A DNA stretch of 64,000 bases from Dechloromonas sp. (GTDB lineage: Bacteria > Pseudomonadota > Gammaproteobacteria > Burkholderiales > Rhodocyclaceae). The notes under the pieces are model-generated. The model did no database searches and was not told the DNA's origin. It saw only the letters and a program-made list of their open reading frames with translations. Below are positions 8,607 to 17,607 of the stretch, one piece after another; position 1 is the first letter of the stretch; the number at the start of each line of letters is the position of its first letter. The stretch lies in contig JAEUOG010000018.1 in assembly GCA_016790815.1 (NCBI GenBank), positions 42,175-106,174 of the forward strand, given 5' to 3'. The position numbers and the translations under genes were made by a program.

Positions 8607-9323
8607 TCAACTCTCAAGCGCCAGTTGTCGCAAGCCCTCCAGCGGAAGATTGTGCGTCACCGAGTGAGGAATGACAAGAAGATGTCCGATCCGCGCCGCA
8701 TTCCCTCCGGACAGCAGGCATTGCGCGTCGGCATCGCCAAGCCGGGAGAACGCCCGCTCAATCGCCCCGGCCTGAGCCTCGAGTGCGCCGGAAACGATTG
8801 CATCATCGGTCCCGCGAGGAAGGGGGGAATACACGCCGTTGGCAAAAGGCAAGGCTGCAGTCTCCCGAGCCAGCGAACGCAACATAAGGTCGAAGCCCGG
8901 AACGATCAGGCCGCCAAGGAAGTTGCCATCGGCGTCGAGGGTATCGATGGTCGTTGCCGTTCCCGCCATGACAACGATGGCCGCCGTACGGCTCAGGCCA
9001 CGGGCGCCGATCAGCGCGCACCAGCGGTCTACGCCCAGTTGTTCGGGTTTCAGATATTGGTTGGTGACTCCGCAGCGCCGATGCTCGGAGCGCACCTCCT
9101 GCATGGCCGGCCGCCAAGGCGCGAGCTGCTCGCGGATTCGCCCGCCAGCCTCGGCGCCAGCTACGTTGGCAAGCATGACCTTGACGGGATGCGGCCAGTC
9201 ACTGAGCAGTTGCCTGAGCTGCTCGACCTCGGCGTGCGCAACCGCGCCTTGGGCGAGCCATTGCTGGCCATCATGCACCCCCCATTTGATACGGCTATTG
9301 CCGCTGTCGAGGCAGACGATCAT
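8607..9323 (-). CDS. coaX: Type III pantothenate kinase
   Basis: This enzyme phosphorylates pantothenate, the first step of coenzyme A synthesis, in the cytoplasm. The 238 residues show the family's phosphate-binding start (CLDSGNSRIKWG), the substrate segment PEQLGVDRW, the adenosine/phosphate loop GTATTIDTL, and GGLIVPGFDLMLRSL. Type III kinases are insensitive to CoA feedback and need a monovalent cation. It overlaps birA by four bases (ATGA), a coaX-birA pairing common in Betaproteobacteria. Confidence 0.93.
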   Translation of the reverse strand: MIVCLDSGNSRIKWGVHDGQQWLAQGAVAHAEVEQLRQLLSDWPHPVKVMLANVAGAEAGGRIREQLAPWRPAMQEVRSEHRRCGVTNQYLKPEQLGVDRWCALIGARGLSRTAAIVVMAGTATTIDTLDADGNFLGGLIVPGFDLMLRSLARETAALPFANGVYSPLPRGTDDAIVSGALEAQAGAIERAFSRLGDADAQCLLSGGNAARIGHLLVIPHSVTHNLPLEGLRQLALES

Positions 9324-10111
9324 GCGCGGCGCAGGCTGACGTCGCCGGAAAAGATACGTTCGATCCCGGCGCTGGTTTCGAGCAGCAAGGCGCCGTCATC
9401 ATCGACGCCCAGACAGCGGCCGCGCTTCGGATCTTCACCCTCGCCAAGGACTTGCACGGCCTGATCCTGCCACGCGTGGTAGCTGTGCCATTTCATTTTC
9501 AGCCCAAAAAACCGGTTGACCGTGAAATCGTCGAGTACGGCCGCCAATTGGCCGAGGATGGCGGACAGTACGTCGTGGCGGTCGACGGGGAGAGGACAAG
9601 CCTGGCTCAACCCGGCCGCCGGCTGTGGCAGATCATCTGACGGTGGCGCAAGGTTGAGGCCGATGCCGATAATCGCCTGCGTTCCTCGGCGGTCAGACGA
9701 GAGTTCGATCAGTATGCCGGCCAGCTTGGCGAAATCGTCGCCGGAACGCAGCAGCACGTCATTCGGCCATTTCAGACTAACGCCCCTGGCACCCAGGCTT
9801 TCCATGGCCTCTGCGAGGGCGATACCGACAGACAGCGACAAACCGCTCAGGGTGGATGCATTGCCGGGAAAGCGCCAGAGCAGCGAAAAGGTCAGGCTGG
9901 ATTCAGGCGAAGACAGCCAGTTGCGCCCACGCCGTCCGCGCCCGGCGCTTTGCCTGTCGGCGACGATGACTGAGCCGGACGGCACGCCGCGCTCAGCCCG
10001 CCGCAACAATTCGCTGTTGGTCGAATCGCACTCGTCCAGCGCGTCAACATCGAAGCGGCCGGCCAGATTGCCCAGCCGGGTCTTCAACAAAACGGGATCG
10101 ATCAGTGCCAT
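9320..10111 (-). CDS. birA: Biotin--[acetyl-CoA-carboxylase] ligase, catalytic-only
   Basis: It activates biotin with ATP and attaches it to the biotin carboxyl carrier protein of acetyl-CoA carboxylase. The 263 residues hold the biotinyl-AMP loop GRGRRGRNW, the KWPNDV substrate motif, KLAGILIE and GIGLN. I place the start at 10111 (MALIDPV); the frame is open further upstream, but that part overlaps the ntrC end and has no family similarity. No N-terminal winged helix is present, so unlike E. coli BirA this copy should not act as a biotin repressor. A copy of the dispersed CGGTTGACCG repeat falls within the coding sequence near 9512. Confidence 0.92.
   Translation of the reverse strand: MALIDPVLLKTRLGNLAGRFDVDALDECDSTNSELLRRAERGVPSGSVIVADRQSAGRGRRGRNWLSSPESSLTFSLLWRFPGNASTLSGLSLSVGIALAEAMESLGARGVSLKWPNDVLLRSGDDFAKLAGILIELSSDRRGTQAIIGIGLNLAPPSDDLPQPAAGLSQACPLPVDRHDVLSAILGQLAAVLDDFTVNRFFGLKMKWHSYHAWQDQAVQVLGEGEDPKRGRCLGVDDDGALLLETSAGIERIFSGDVSLRRA
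9502..9524 (+). repeat. Dispersed CGGTTGACCG repeat, copy inside birA
   Basis: AAAAAACCGGTTGACCGTG at 9505-9523 carries the core CGGTTGACCG preceded by a homopolymer run. It belongs to the family described at 20885 and 40409, here within the birA coding region on the opposite strand. Confidence 0.5.
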
Positions 10112-10121
10112 GCGGCGGATT

Positions 10122-11549
10122 TTACTCCGCTGCGTGCTCCTTGCCGCCATCGATGCCGAGTTCGGCAATCTTCCGGGTGATCGTGTTGCGTCCAATGCCG
10201 AGCGCCTGCGCGGCTTCGATCCTCCTGCCGCCGGAATGGGCCAGTGCGCGGGCGATCAGGATGCGTTCGAAAACTTGCGACAGAACGCCGTGGATGTCCG
10301 GAATGCCACGCGCCAGCATGCGATCGGCCTCGCCTTCCAGCGCGCTTTCCCAGTCGTTGGCCTGTGAAGCCGGCGTCGCTTCGCGCAACTCGCCGGGCAG
10401 GTCGCTGACATCGACCTGCTGGCCGGGGGCCATGACGGTCAGCCAGTGACAGAGGTTTTCCAGTTGCCGAACGTTGCCCTGAAAATCCAGACCGCTCATG
10501 TAGTTGAGTGCAGCTTCGGTCAGGCGCTTGGCATCGACACCCAACTCCCGCGCACTCTTTTGCAAGAAATGGCGGGCCAGCAAGGGAATATCTTCCCGCC
10601 GCTCGCGCAGGGCCGGCAGGCGGATGCGAATGACGTTCAGGCGATGGAAAAGGTCTTCACGGAACAGGCCATCCTTGACCCGCGTATCGAGGTTCTGGTG
10701 CGTCGCCGCGATGACGCGCACATTCGCCTTGATCGGCGAATGGCCGCCGACGCGGTAGAAATGGCCGTCCGACAGGACTCGCAGCAGGCGGGTCTGCAAC
10801 TCGGCCGGCATGTCGCCGATTTCGTCGAGGAACAACGTGCCGCTTTCGGCCTGCTCGAAACGTCCGCGCCGCTGGGCCTGGGCGCCAGTAAAAGCGCCGC
10901 GCTCATGGCCGAAGAGTTCCGATTCGAGCAAATCCTTCGGGATCGCCGCCGTGTTGATGGCGATGAACGGCTTGTCGGCGCGCGGGCTGTGACGGTGCAG
11001 GGCACGCGCCACCAGTTCCTTGCCAGAACCGGACTCGCCGGTAATCAGCACAGTTGCATGCGACAGGGCCAACCGGCCGATGGCACGGAAAACCTCCTGC
11101 ATGGCCGGCGCCTGACCGAGGATCTCCGGGACCAGTCCCTCTTCCTCTATTGCACCACTTTGGTGCATCGATTCATCAATGGCGCGCCGAATCAGCTCGA
11201 CCGCTTGGTCAACGTCAAAGGGTTTAGGCAGGTATTCGAAGGCCCCCCCCTGGAAGGCAGCAACGGCGCTTTCCAGATCAGAGTAGGCGGTCATGATGAT
11301 GACCGGCACCGAAGGGAATCGGGTTTTTACTTCCTGCAGCAGCTCCAGCCCAGACTGACCGGGCATGCGGATGTCGGACATCAGCACTTGTGGCGGCTCC
11401 ACGCCTTGCTCCAGCAGCGAAATGGCCTCGCTGGCCGAGGCAAAACTCTTGAACGGAATACCTTCGCGGGACAGGGTTTTTTCCAGCACCCAGCGAATGG
11501 AGCGATCATCGTCTACGACCCAGACCGGTTTCATATTTTGTTGGCTCAT
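10122..11549 (-). CDS. ntrC: Nitrogen regulation response regulator NtrC (sigma-54 activator)
   Basis: This cytoplasmic activator turns on sigma-54 promoters when nitrogen is short. The 475 residues contain a receiver domain with the acidic cluster VVDDD and phospho-acceptor Asp in SDIRMPG, an AAA+ domain with Walker A GESGSGKE, the sigma-54 contact GAFTGA, Walker B GTLFLDEIGD, and a C-terminal Fis-type helix-turn-helix (AAQALGIGRNTITRKI). A second in-frame ATG five codons later would make the phospho-acceptor Asp54, as in E. coli, so the start is uncertain by 15 bases. ntrB lies 34 bases upstream. Its likely local target is the glnA sigma-54 promoter at 19.1 kb. Confidence 0.95.
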   Translation of the reverse strand: MSQQNMKPVWVVDDDRSIRWVLEKTLSREGIPFKSFASASEAISLLEQGVEPPQVLMSDIRMPGQSGLELLQEVKTRFPSVPVIIMTAYSDLESAVAAFQGGAFEYLPKPFDVDQAVELIRRAIDESMHQSGAIEEEGLVPEILGQAPAMQEVFRAIGRLALSHATVLITGESGSGKELVARALHRHSPRADKPFIAINTAAIPKDLLESELFGHERGAFTGAQAQRRGRFEQAESGTLFLDEIGDMPAELQTRLLRVLSDGHFYRVGGHSPIKANVRVIAATHQNLDTRVKDGLFREDLFHRLNVIRIRLPALRERREDIPLLARHFLQKSARELGVDAKRLTEAALNYMSGLDFQGNVRQLENLCHWLTVMAPGQQVDVSDLPGELREATPASQANDWESALEGEADRMLARGIPDIHGVLSQVFERILIARALAHSGGRRIEAAQALGIGRNTITRKIAELGIDGGKEHAAE

Positions 11550-11583
11550 TTTGTGTTCAGAATGGCCATAACCGAAGCAAGAC

Positions 11584-12645
11584 TCAAGCCTGCTCTACCG
11601 GCAGGTTCAGCGTGAAGACCGTTTGCCCGGGGCGGCTGACACAATTGATCGTGCCGTGGTGATGCTGGATGAAGTTCTGCGCGATGGTCAGCCCCAAACC
11701 ACTGCCCCCTTCACGCCCGGAGACCAGCGGATAAAACATGCGCTCGCGGATTGCATCGGGAATCCCCGGGCCATTGTCCATGACCTTGATTTCCATGGCC
11801 AGGCGATAGCGTTTCTTGGCTAGCGTCACCTGCCGCAGCGAACGGGTACGAAGGGCGATCTCGCCCTCCCCCCCCATGGCCTGCGCAGCGTTGCGGGCAA
11901 TATTGAGGACGGCCTGGATCAGCTGCTCACGATCGCCGACCAGTTCCGGGAGGCTCGTGTCGTAATCACGACGAACGGTCAAAGAACCCGGAAACTCCGC
12001 AGTCAGCAGACTGCGTACCCGCTCGAGGATTTCATGGATATTGACCGTTGTCGGCAACATTGCCCGGTGCGGAGTAAGCAGACGCTGCATCAAGTCCTGC
12101 AGGCGGTCGGCCTCCTTGATGATGACCTGCGTGTACTCCTTGAGCGAAGGATTGCCCAGTTCGTGCTCCAGCAACTGGGCTGCACCCCGTATGCCACCGA
12201 GCGGATTCTTGATCTCGTGAGCCAGGTTCCGGATCAATTCGCGACTGACCTGCTGCTGCTCGATCAGGCGCTCTTCGCGGGTGGCCGCGAGATGGTGCTG
12301 GATCGGCTGCAACTCGAGCAGCAGGCGGACGCCGGGCGCGATATCCGGGCGTAACGGCGTCACGGTGCAGTTTATGTTGAGCGAATCGCCATCACTGCGT
12401 TTCAATTCGACGTTCTGGCCGGTGTAACCCCAGCTGTTGTTCAAGCCGTTATCGAGCGCCGACTGCAAGGTTGCCGAAAAGGTGCATACTTCTGCCAGTC
12501 TCTTGCCGAGCACAATGCGGCCACTGACAGCAAGCAGGTTTTCACCTGCAGCATTGATGTAACGGATAGCCAGACCGTCATCGAGCAGGAGCACCGCCGA
12601 TGCCAGCAGATCAAGGCCGGCGAAGGAAGAATGGGTAACGTTCAT
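11584..12645 (-). CDS. ntrB: Nitrogen regulation sensor histidine kinase NtrB
   Basis: It phosphorylates or dephosphorylates NtrC under control of PII proteins. The 353 residues have an N-terminal PAS domain (LLLDDGLAIRYINAAGENLL), the phospho-acceptor H-box LAHEIKNPLGGIRG, the N-box NIARNAAQA, and G-boxes DNGPGIP and GREGGSGLGLTIAQN. I chose ATG 12645 because PAS-containing homologues begin about there; the open frame extends 102 bases further without family similarity. There is no membrane segment, as expected. It is first in an ntrBC unit and is divergent from the efflux genes across about 100 bases. Confidence 0.94.
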   Translation of the reverse strand: MNVTHSSFAGLDLLASAVLLLDDGLAIRYINAAGENLLAVSGRIVLGKRLAEVCTFSATLQSALDNGLNNSWGYTGQNVELKRSDGDSLNINCTVTPLRPDIAPGVRLLLELQPIQHHLAATREERLIEQQQVSRELIRNLAHEIKNPLGGIRGAAQLLEHELGNPSLKEYTQVIIKEADRLQDLMQRLLTPHRAMLPTTVNIHEILERVRSLLTAEFPGSLTVRRDYDTSLPELVGDREQLIQAVLNIARNAAQAMGGEGEIALRTRSLRQVTLAKKRYRLAMEIKVMDNGPGIPDAIRERMFYPLVSGREGGSGLGLTIAQNFIQHHHGTINCVSRPGQTVFTLNLPVEQA

Positions 12646-12686
12646 GCCAGCATTGTAGCGATTCGGCACCCCCCGTTGATGACAAC

Positions 12687-12716
12687 TTGCGTTACTGACC
12701 CATCGTTCATTATCAT
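12687..12716 (+). promoter_or_regulatory. Weak sigma-70-like promoter candidate for the efflux pair
   Basis: TTGCGT (12687-12692) and TATCAT (12711-12716) are separated by 18 bases in the 101-base region between ntrB and the divergent efflux genes. The fit to consensus is modest and the position is plausible, 30 bases before the adaptor start codon. It is a candidate only. Confidence 0.25.
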
Positions 12717-12746
12717 CTGTACACCACCCTCCGGCCACTCGCCCCA

Positions 12747-13835
12747 ATGATCAAGATCGCTTCTTTCATCGCCACATCCTTGCTGGTACTTGCCACCACG
12801 CTTGGGGGATGCAGCAGGGACCAGCCACCACCGCCATCCACCCGCATCGCGCTGGTTCAGGCTGCAACGGACGCACAGCAGGCAAGAGGCTCCTTCACCG
12901 GCGAAATCCGCGCCCGGCATGAGGTTGATCTGGCTTTCCGCGTTGGCGGGAAGATAGCCGCCCGCCTGGTCGATGCCGGCACCGAGATAAAGGCCGGTCA
13001 GCCGCTGGCCCGGCTTGAACCAGCCGATCTGGAACTAGCTGCCGCGGCCACCCGCGCCCAACTGGCCGCTACTGAAAGCGAGCACGCCACGGCGCGCGCC
13101 GAGCGCGAACGCTACGTCGGCCTGCTCGCCAAGAAATTCGTCAGCCAGGCGGCTTTTGACGCCAAGGAGAATGCTTTCAACAGCGCCAAGGCGCGGCTCG
13201 AACAGGCTCGCACGCAAAGCCACATCAGTGGAAATCAGCGCAGCTATGGAACGCTGAGCAGCGAATTTCCCGCCATCGTCACGGCCGTTGTCGCCGATGC
13301 CGGCCAGGTGATCAGCGCCGGCCAGACCGTAATGCGCGTCGCGCGGCCGGAAGAGAAGGAAGTCGCCATCGCCGTTCCCGAAAGCCGTCTGGCCGAACTG
13401 AAAGCGGCCAGAAATCTGGCAGTCAGCCTGTGGGCCGACCCGAAAATGACTTTGCGCGGGGAGTTACGCGAGTTGTCACCTGCCGCCGACCCGGCAACCC
13501 GTACGTACGCCGCACGCATCCGCATCCTTAATCCGCCCCCTGAAGTTCGCCTCGGCATGACGGCACGCGTCGCCCTCGATAGGGCCGCCGAAAGCACACT
13601 GCTTGTCCCGCTGAGCGCCGTGATCGATCTTGGGCAGGGGCCGCTGGTCCGCGTTGCCAAGGACGGCAAGATTGCCTCGCGTGCGGTCCAGGTTGCCCGC
13701 TTCCGCGAAGATGGCGTCGAACTGAGCGGCGGACTGGAGGCAGGCGAGCTGGTCGTCATCAGCGGCGCTGGCCGACTGGTCGACGGCCAGCAAGTGTTGG
13801 CGAAGGTAGCAACGACACCGGATCGGCAGCGCTGA
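12747..13835 (+). CDS. RND efflux periplasmic adaptor lipoprotein
   Basis: A 362-residue membrane-fusion protein that links an inner-membrane RND pump to an outer-membrane channel. The N-terminus is a lipoprotein signal with the lipobox LGGC at about residues 19-22. Then come a lipoyl/barrel-sandwich half (VDLAFRVGGKIAARLVDAGTEI), an alpha-helical hairpin rich in Ala, Glu and Arg (about 95-145), the second lipoyl half (AIVTAVVADAGQVISAGQ), a beta-barrel and a membrane-proximal domain. The RND permease follows 3 bases downstream. No outer-membrane partner is in the window, so a TolC-like protein must come from elsewhere. The substrate cannot be told from sequence. Confidence 0.9.
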   Translation: MIKIASFIATSLLVLATTLGGCSRDQPPPPSTRIALVQAATDAQQARGSFTGEIRARHEVDLAFRVGGKIAARLVDAGTEIKAGQPLARLEPADLELAAAATRAQLAATESEHATARAERERYVGLLAKKFVSQAAFDAKENAFNSAKARLEQARTQSHISGNQRSYGTLSSEFPAIVTAVVADAGQVISAGQTVMRVARPEEKEVAIAVPESRLAELKAARNLAVSLWADPKMTLRGELRELSPAADPATRTYAARIRILNPPPEVRLGMTARVALDRAAESTLLVPLSAVIDLGQGPLVRVAKDGKIASRAVQVARFREDGVELSGGLEAGELVVISGAGRLVDGQQVLAKVATTPDRQR

Positions 13836-13838
13836 TCG

Positions 13839-16800
13839 ATGAGCCACCGCTTCAACCTCTCGGACTGGACGCTGCACCATCGCACGCTGGTCGGCTACTT
13901 TCTGCTCGCCATCGCACTGATGGGTGTGTTTGCCTACGGGAAGCTCGGCCAGGCTGAAGACCCCCCCTTCACCTTCAAGATAATGGTGATCCGCAGTTTC
14001 TGGCCCGGTGCCACGGCGCGCCAGGTCGAGCAGCAACTGACTGACAAGATCGAAAAAAAGCTTCAGGAAACACCGTTCATCGACCGCGTTTCCAGTTTCT
14101 CCCGCCCAGGCGAATCGACTGTGATGTTCTTCGCCAAGGACAGCACGCCGCCGGCCACTGTGCCTGACGTTTTCTATCAGGTTCGCAAGAAGATTGGCGA
14201 CATCCGACACACCCTGCCAGCCGGCATTCAGGGGCCGTTCTTCAACGACGAGTACGGTGACGTTTTTGGCAATATTTATGCGTTGACCGCAGAAGGCTTC
14301 GATTACCCGCAACTCAAGGACCAGGCGGAGCGCATTCGCGATGAACTGCTGCGCGTACCACAGGTTGGCAAGGTAGAAATCTTCGGCATTCAGGACGAGA
14401 AGATTTTCGTCGAGCTATCGAATGCCAAACTGGCCACACTGGGCATCGATCAGGCGACCATCGTCCAGGCGATGAATCAGCAGAATGCCGTAGCCAGCAC
14501 CGGCTTCTTCGAAACGGCCAGCGAGCGCATTCAGGTTCGCCCCGGCGGCGCTTTCAACAGCGTGCAGGCTGTCGCCGACACCCTGATCCGCGCTGGCGGC
14601 CGCAGTTTCCGGCTCGGCGATATCGCCGACATTCGGCGCGGCACCATCGACCCGCCGGCCACCCAGGTTCGCTTTGGCGGCAAGCCCTCTCTTGCCATTG
14701 CTGTCTCGATGGCCAAGGGCGGCGACATCATCGAACTCGGCAAGGCCCTGAACAGCCGCGTCGGCAAGCTGCAGGAAGCCTTGCCGGTAGGCGTCGAAAT
14801 TGGCGTGGCAACCAGTCAGCCTGACGCGGTCGCGCGCTCGGTCAAGGCCTTCACGCAGGCGCTGGCCGAAGCGGTGATCGTCGTGCTGCTCGTCACCTTC
14901 ATCAGCCTTGGCATCCGTACCGGACTGGTCGTCGCCCTGTCCATTCCGCTCGTGCTGGCGGCTACCTTCCTTGCCATGTACCTGTTCAACGTCGGGCTGC
15001 ACAAGGTTTCGCTTGGGGCGCTGGTGCTGGCGCTCGGTTTGCTGGTCGACGATGCGATCATTGCCGTCGAGATGATGTGGGTGAAGATGGAGCAGGGCTG
15101 GGAGCGCACTCGCGCGGCATCCTTCGCCTACACCAGCACGGCCGGGCCGATGCTCTCCGGCACGCTGGTCACCGTCGCCGGGTTCATTCCGATTGCGCTG
15201 GCCAAGTCGGCAACTGGCGAATACGCCTTCGCCTTCTTCCAGATCAACGCGGTCGCCCTGCTCATTTCATGGCTGGCCGCCGTCGTCGCCATTCCCTGGC
15301 TCGGCTACAAGCTGCTGCCCAACCCGCACGCAGCTCGCCAGAGCGGCGGCCTGGAGAAACGCCTGCCCCGCCTCGCCCGCCTGGCCGACAAGCTCGGCCT
15401 CAACGGCCCGGCCCACGCCGAAGATCACGATGTCTATGGCACCCCGTTTTATACGCGTTTTCGCCGGCTGGTCACTTGGTGCGTCAGCCGACGCTGGCTG
15501 ATCATTGGCGTCACTGTCGTTCTGTTTGCGCTATCCATCGTCGGCATGATGAAGGTACAGAAGCAGTTCTTCCCGAACTCGACCCGCCTTGAACTCAATG
15601 TTGAATTGCGACTGCCCGAGGGTGCGTCCATCGCCGCTATCGATGCCGAAGCAAAAAAACTAGAGCTCTGGCTGGCCAACGACAAAGCGGAGTTCGACCA
15701 GTTCGAGCACTACATTTCATTCGTCGGCTCCGGCGCGCCGCGCTATTACCTCGGGCTGGACCAGCAACTGCCGGCCAGCAACGTCAGCCAGTTTGTCATC
15801 GTCACGCGCGATGTCGCGTCGCGCGAAGCCGTCCGCGGTCGACTGATCAAACTGTTCGAAAACGAGCCCTTTGCCGCCCGTGGCAACATCGCCCGCATTG
15901 AAAATGGCCCGCCGGTCGGTTATCCCGTGCAGTACCGCATTTCCGGCGAAGACGTTGCCACACTGCGCCTGGTCGCCGCTCGGATCGCATCAGTGATGCG
16001 CCAAAACAACGAGTTGTCCAACGTCAACGTCGATTGGAGCGAACTCTCGAAGTCGGTCGAGATCGAGATCGATCAGGACAAGGCCCGCCTGCTCGGTGTC
16101 TCCAGTCAGGATATTTCCGCGCTTCTCAACATGTCCCTGAACGGCTACACGGTGACCAACTACCGGGAGGGCGAGAAGAGCATCGACGTCATATTGCGAG
16201 GGGACCGCGAGGAGCGCAGCCACCTCTCCTCACTTGCCGACCTGTCGGTGCCGACGCGCGCCGGCAAGAGCGTCCCGCTGAGCCAGATCGGTCGCCTCAA
16301 GCACAGCTTCGAACCGGGTCTTATCTGGCGTCGCGACCGCATTCCAACGATCACGGTGCGCGGCAATCTCTACGGGAAGACTCAGCCCGCTACCGTCGTC
16401 GACAGCATCAAGCCCGAGATCGATGCCATCCAGGCCAGCCTGCCCGACGGCTATCGCATCGCCACCGGCGGATCGGCCGAGGAGTCATCCAAGGGCTCCG
16501 GCTCGGTCATGGCCGGCATTCCGCTCTTCGTGCTGGCCGTGATCACGATCCTGATGATCCAGTTGCAAAGCGTTTCGCGCGTCATCATGGTCTTGCTGAC
16601 GGCGCCGCTCGGCATCATCGGCATCGCGCTATTCCTGCTTGTTTTCCGCCAACCTTTCGGCTTCATGGCCCTGCTCGGCACGATCGCGCTGTTCGGCATG
16701 ATCATGCGCAACTCCGTGATTCTGGTCGATCAGATCGAGCAGGATATGGCTGCCGGCAAACCACGCCACGAAGCGATTGTCGAATCGACCGTACGGCGCT

Positions 16801-16997
16801 TCCGCCCCATCGTGCTGACTGCTGCAGCGGCTGTGCTGGCGATGATTCCGCTGTCGCGCAACGACTTCTTCGGCCCGATGGCCGTCGCCATCATGGGCGG
16901 ACTGATCGTTGCCACGGCGCTGACTCTGCTCTTTTTGCCATCGCTTTACGCGGCCTGGCACAAGGTCAGGATCAAGGATCAAATTGCGGGTTCGTAG
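13839..16997 (+). CDS. RND-family efflux permease (AcrB/MexB-like, HAE1 superfamily)
   Basis: A 1052-residue proton-driven pump of the inner membrane, predicted to have 12 membrane helices and two large periplasmic loops. The first helix lies at residues 16-35 and the second hydrophobic block (about 335-480) contains LLVDDAIIAVEMMW, the helix-4 segment with proton-relay Asp residues. The C-terminal block (about 880-1040) contains FGMIMRNSVILVDQIEQD. The length is normal for the superfamily. The sequence resembles the less-studied acriflavin-type permeases paired with lipoprotein adaptors rather than AcrB itself. It forms a two-gene unit with the adaptor and ends three bases before a strong hairpin terminator. 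Confidence 0.92.
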   Translation: MSHRFNLSDWTLHHRTLVGYFLLAIALMGVFAYGKLGQAEDPPFTFKIMVIRSFWPGATARQVEQQLTDKIEKKLQETPFIDRVSSFSRPGESTVMFFAKDSTPPATVPDVFYQVRKKIGDIRHTLPAGIQGPFFNDEYGDVFGNIYALTAEGFDYPQLKDQAERIRDELLRVPQVGKVEIFGIQDEKIFVELSNAKLATLGIDQATIVQAMNQQNAVASTGFFETASERIQVRPGGAFNSVQAVADTLIRAGGRSFRLGDIADIRRGTIDPPATQVRFGGKPSLAIAVSMAKGGDIIELGKALNSRVGKLQEALPVGVEIGVATSQPDAVARSVKAFTQALAEAVIVVLLVTFISLGIRTGLVVALSIPLVLAATFLAMYLFNVGLHKVSLGALVLALGLLVDDAIIAVEMMWVKMEQGWERTRAASFAYTSTAGPMLSGTLVTVAGFIPIALAKSATGEYAFAFFQINAVALLISWLAAVVAIPWLGYKLLPNPHAARQSGGLEKRLPRLARLADKLGLNGPAHAEDHDVYGTPFYTRFRRLVTWCVSRRWLIIGVTVVLFALSIVGMMKVQKQFFPNSTRLELNVELRLPEGASIAAIDAEAKKLELWLANDKAEFDQFEHYISFVGSGAPRYYLGLDQQLPASNVSQFVIVTRDVASREAVRGRLIKLFENEPFAARGNIARIENGPPVGYPVQYRISGEDVATLRLVAARIASVMRQNNELSNVNVDWSELSKSVEIEIDQDKARLLGVSSQDISALLNMSLNGYTVTNYREGEKSIDVILRGDREERSHLSSLADLSVPTRAGKSVPLSQIGRLKHSFEPGLIWRRDRIPTITVRGNLYGKTQPATVVDSIKPEIDAIQASLPDGYRIATGGSAEESSKGSGSVMAGIPLFVLAVITILMIQLQSVSRVIMVLLTAPLGIIGIALFLLVFRQPFGFMALLGTIALFGMIMRNSVILVDQIEQDMAAGKPRHEAIVESTVRRFRPIVLTAAAAVLAMIPLSRNDFFGPMAVAIMGGLIVATALTLLFLPSLYAAWHKVRIKDQIAGS

Positions 16998-16999
16998 GA

Positions 17000-17031
17000 A
17001 AAGCATAGGGCGCCTCGGCGCCCTATGCTTT
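17000..17031. terminator. Bidirectional terminator after the RND permease
   Basis: AAAGCATAGGGCGCC (17000-17014) pairs without mismatch with GGCGCCCTATGCTTT (17017-17031), leaving only TC between the arms; the last pair or two will open in reality. A-rich and T-rich ends serve both strands, ending the permease gene and the oppositely oriented DUF4124 gene. Confidence 0.85.
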
Positions 17032-17048
17032 CATAACCATCACACCGG

Positions 17049-17498
17049 CTACCTGAGGTTGCCCAACTCCTTCTGAATCGCCTGGATGTTGCGCTCATGC
17101 TGTCCGACGCGATCACGGTAGGGGGCAATACGGTCACCGGACGCACCAGCAGCCTGCTGCTCCGAGAGATCCTTGCGCGCCTGTTCCAGACTGCGCTGCT
17201 CGCCGGCCAGTTCCTGTTCGAGAATGTGGCGACGATCACCATCGCGCGCCTTCTGGGTATCTTCCTGCACGCGAGGGAAGCTTGCCGGAGATGGGTTCGT
17301 CACTGCGCTGGACGGCTTGGCCTTGGGCGGCGCCGGAACAGCATTCTCGGGGCCAGTGGCAATCGCCTTGCAGTTCTTTTCGACGCGCGAGTTGGAAATG
17401 ACCGTGCCACCGCTGGCATCAATGCATTTGTAAATCGTCTGTGCAGAGACCGAGAGCGGAATCAAAGCCACAAACAGGGCAAACGGACTGCGCATCAT
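17049..17498 (-). CDS. DUF4124-domain exported protein
   Basis: A 149-residue protein of unknown role. It has a signal peptide (MMRSPFALFVALIPLSVSAQ), then the short DUF4124 domain (TIYKCIDASGGTVISN), in which the Cys and aromatic residues are typical, a Pro/Ala linker, and a C-terminal coiled-coil region rich in Glu, Gln and Arg (about 85-149). I chose 17498 because it starts the signal peptide directly and AGGA lies upstream; a longer frame opens at 17537. DUF4124 proteins are common in Proteobacteria and presumably periplasmic. It sits between two bidirectional terminators, so it is probably transcribed on its own. Confidence 0.8.
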   Translation of the reverse strand: MMRSPFALFVALIPLSVSAQTIYKCIDASGGTVISNSRVEKNCKAIATGPENAVPAPPKAKPSSAVTNPSPASFPRVQEDTQKARDGDRRHILEQELAGEQRSLEQARKDLSEQQAAGASGDRIAPYRDRVGQHERNIQAIQKELGNLR

Positions 17499-17564
17499 CT
17501 TCAAAATTCCTGTCAATTTTTTGAGTGTACCGGACATAACGGCCGAGGCTCAAAAAAGTAAACA

Positions 17565-17594
17565 AAAAAAGGGCGGGAAACCCCGCCCTTTTTT
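17565..17594. terminator. Terminator after glnA (bidirectional)
   Basis: GGGCGGG (17571-17577) pairs with CCCGCCC (17582-17588) around an AAAC loop, flanked by an A-run and a T-run of six or more bases. It lies just after the glnA stop codon on the minus strand. Confidence 0.88.
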
Positions 17595-17607
17595 AAGGCC
17601 CGGCTAA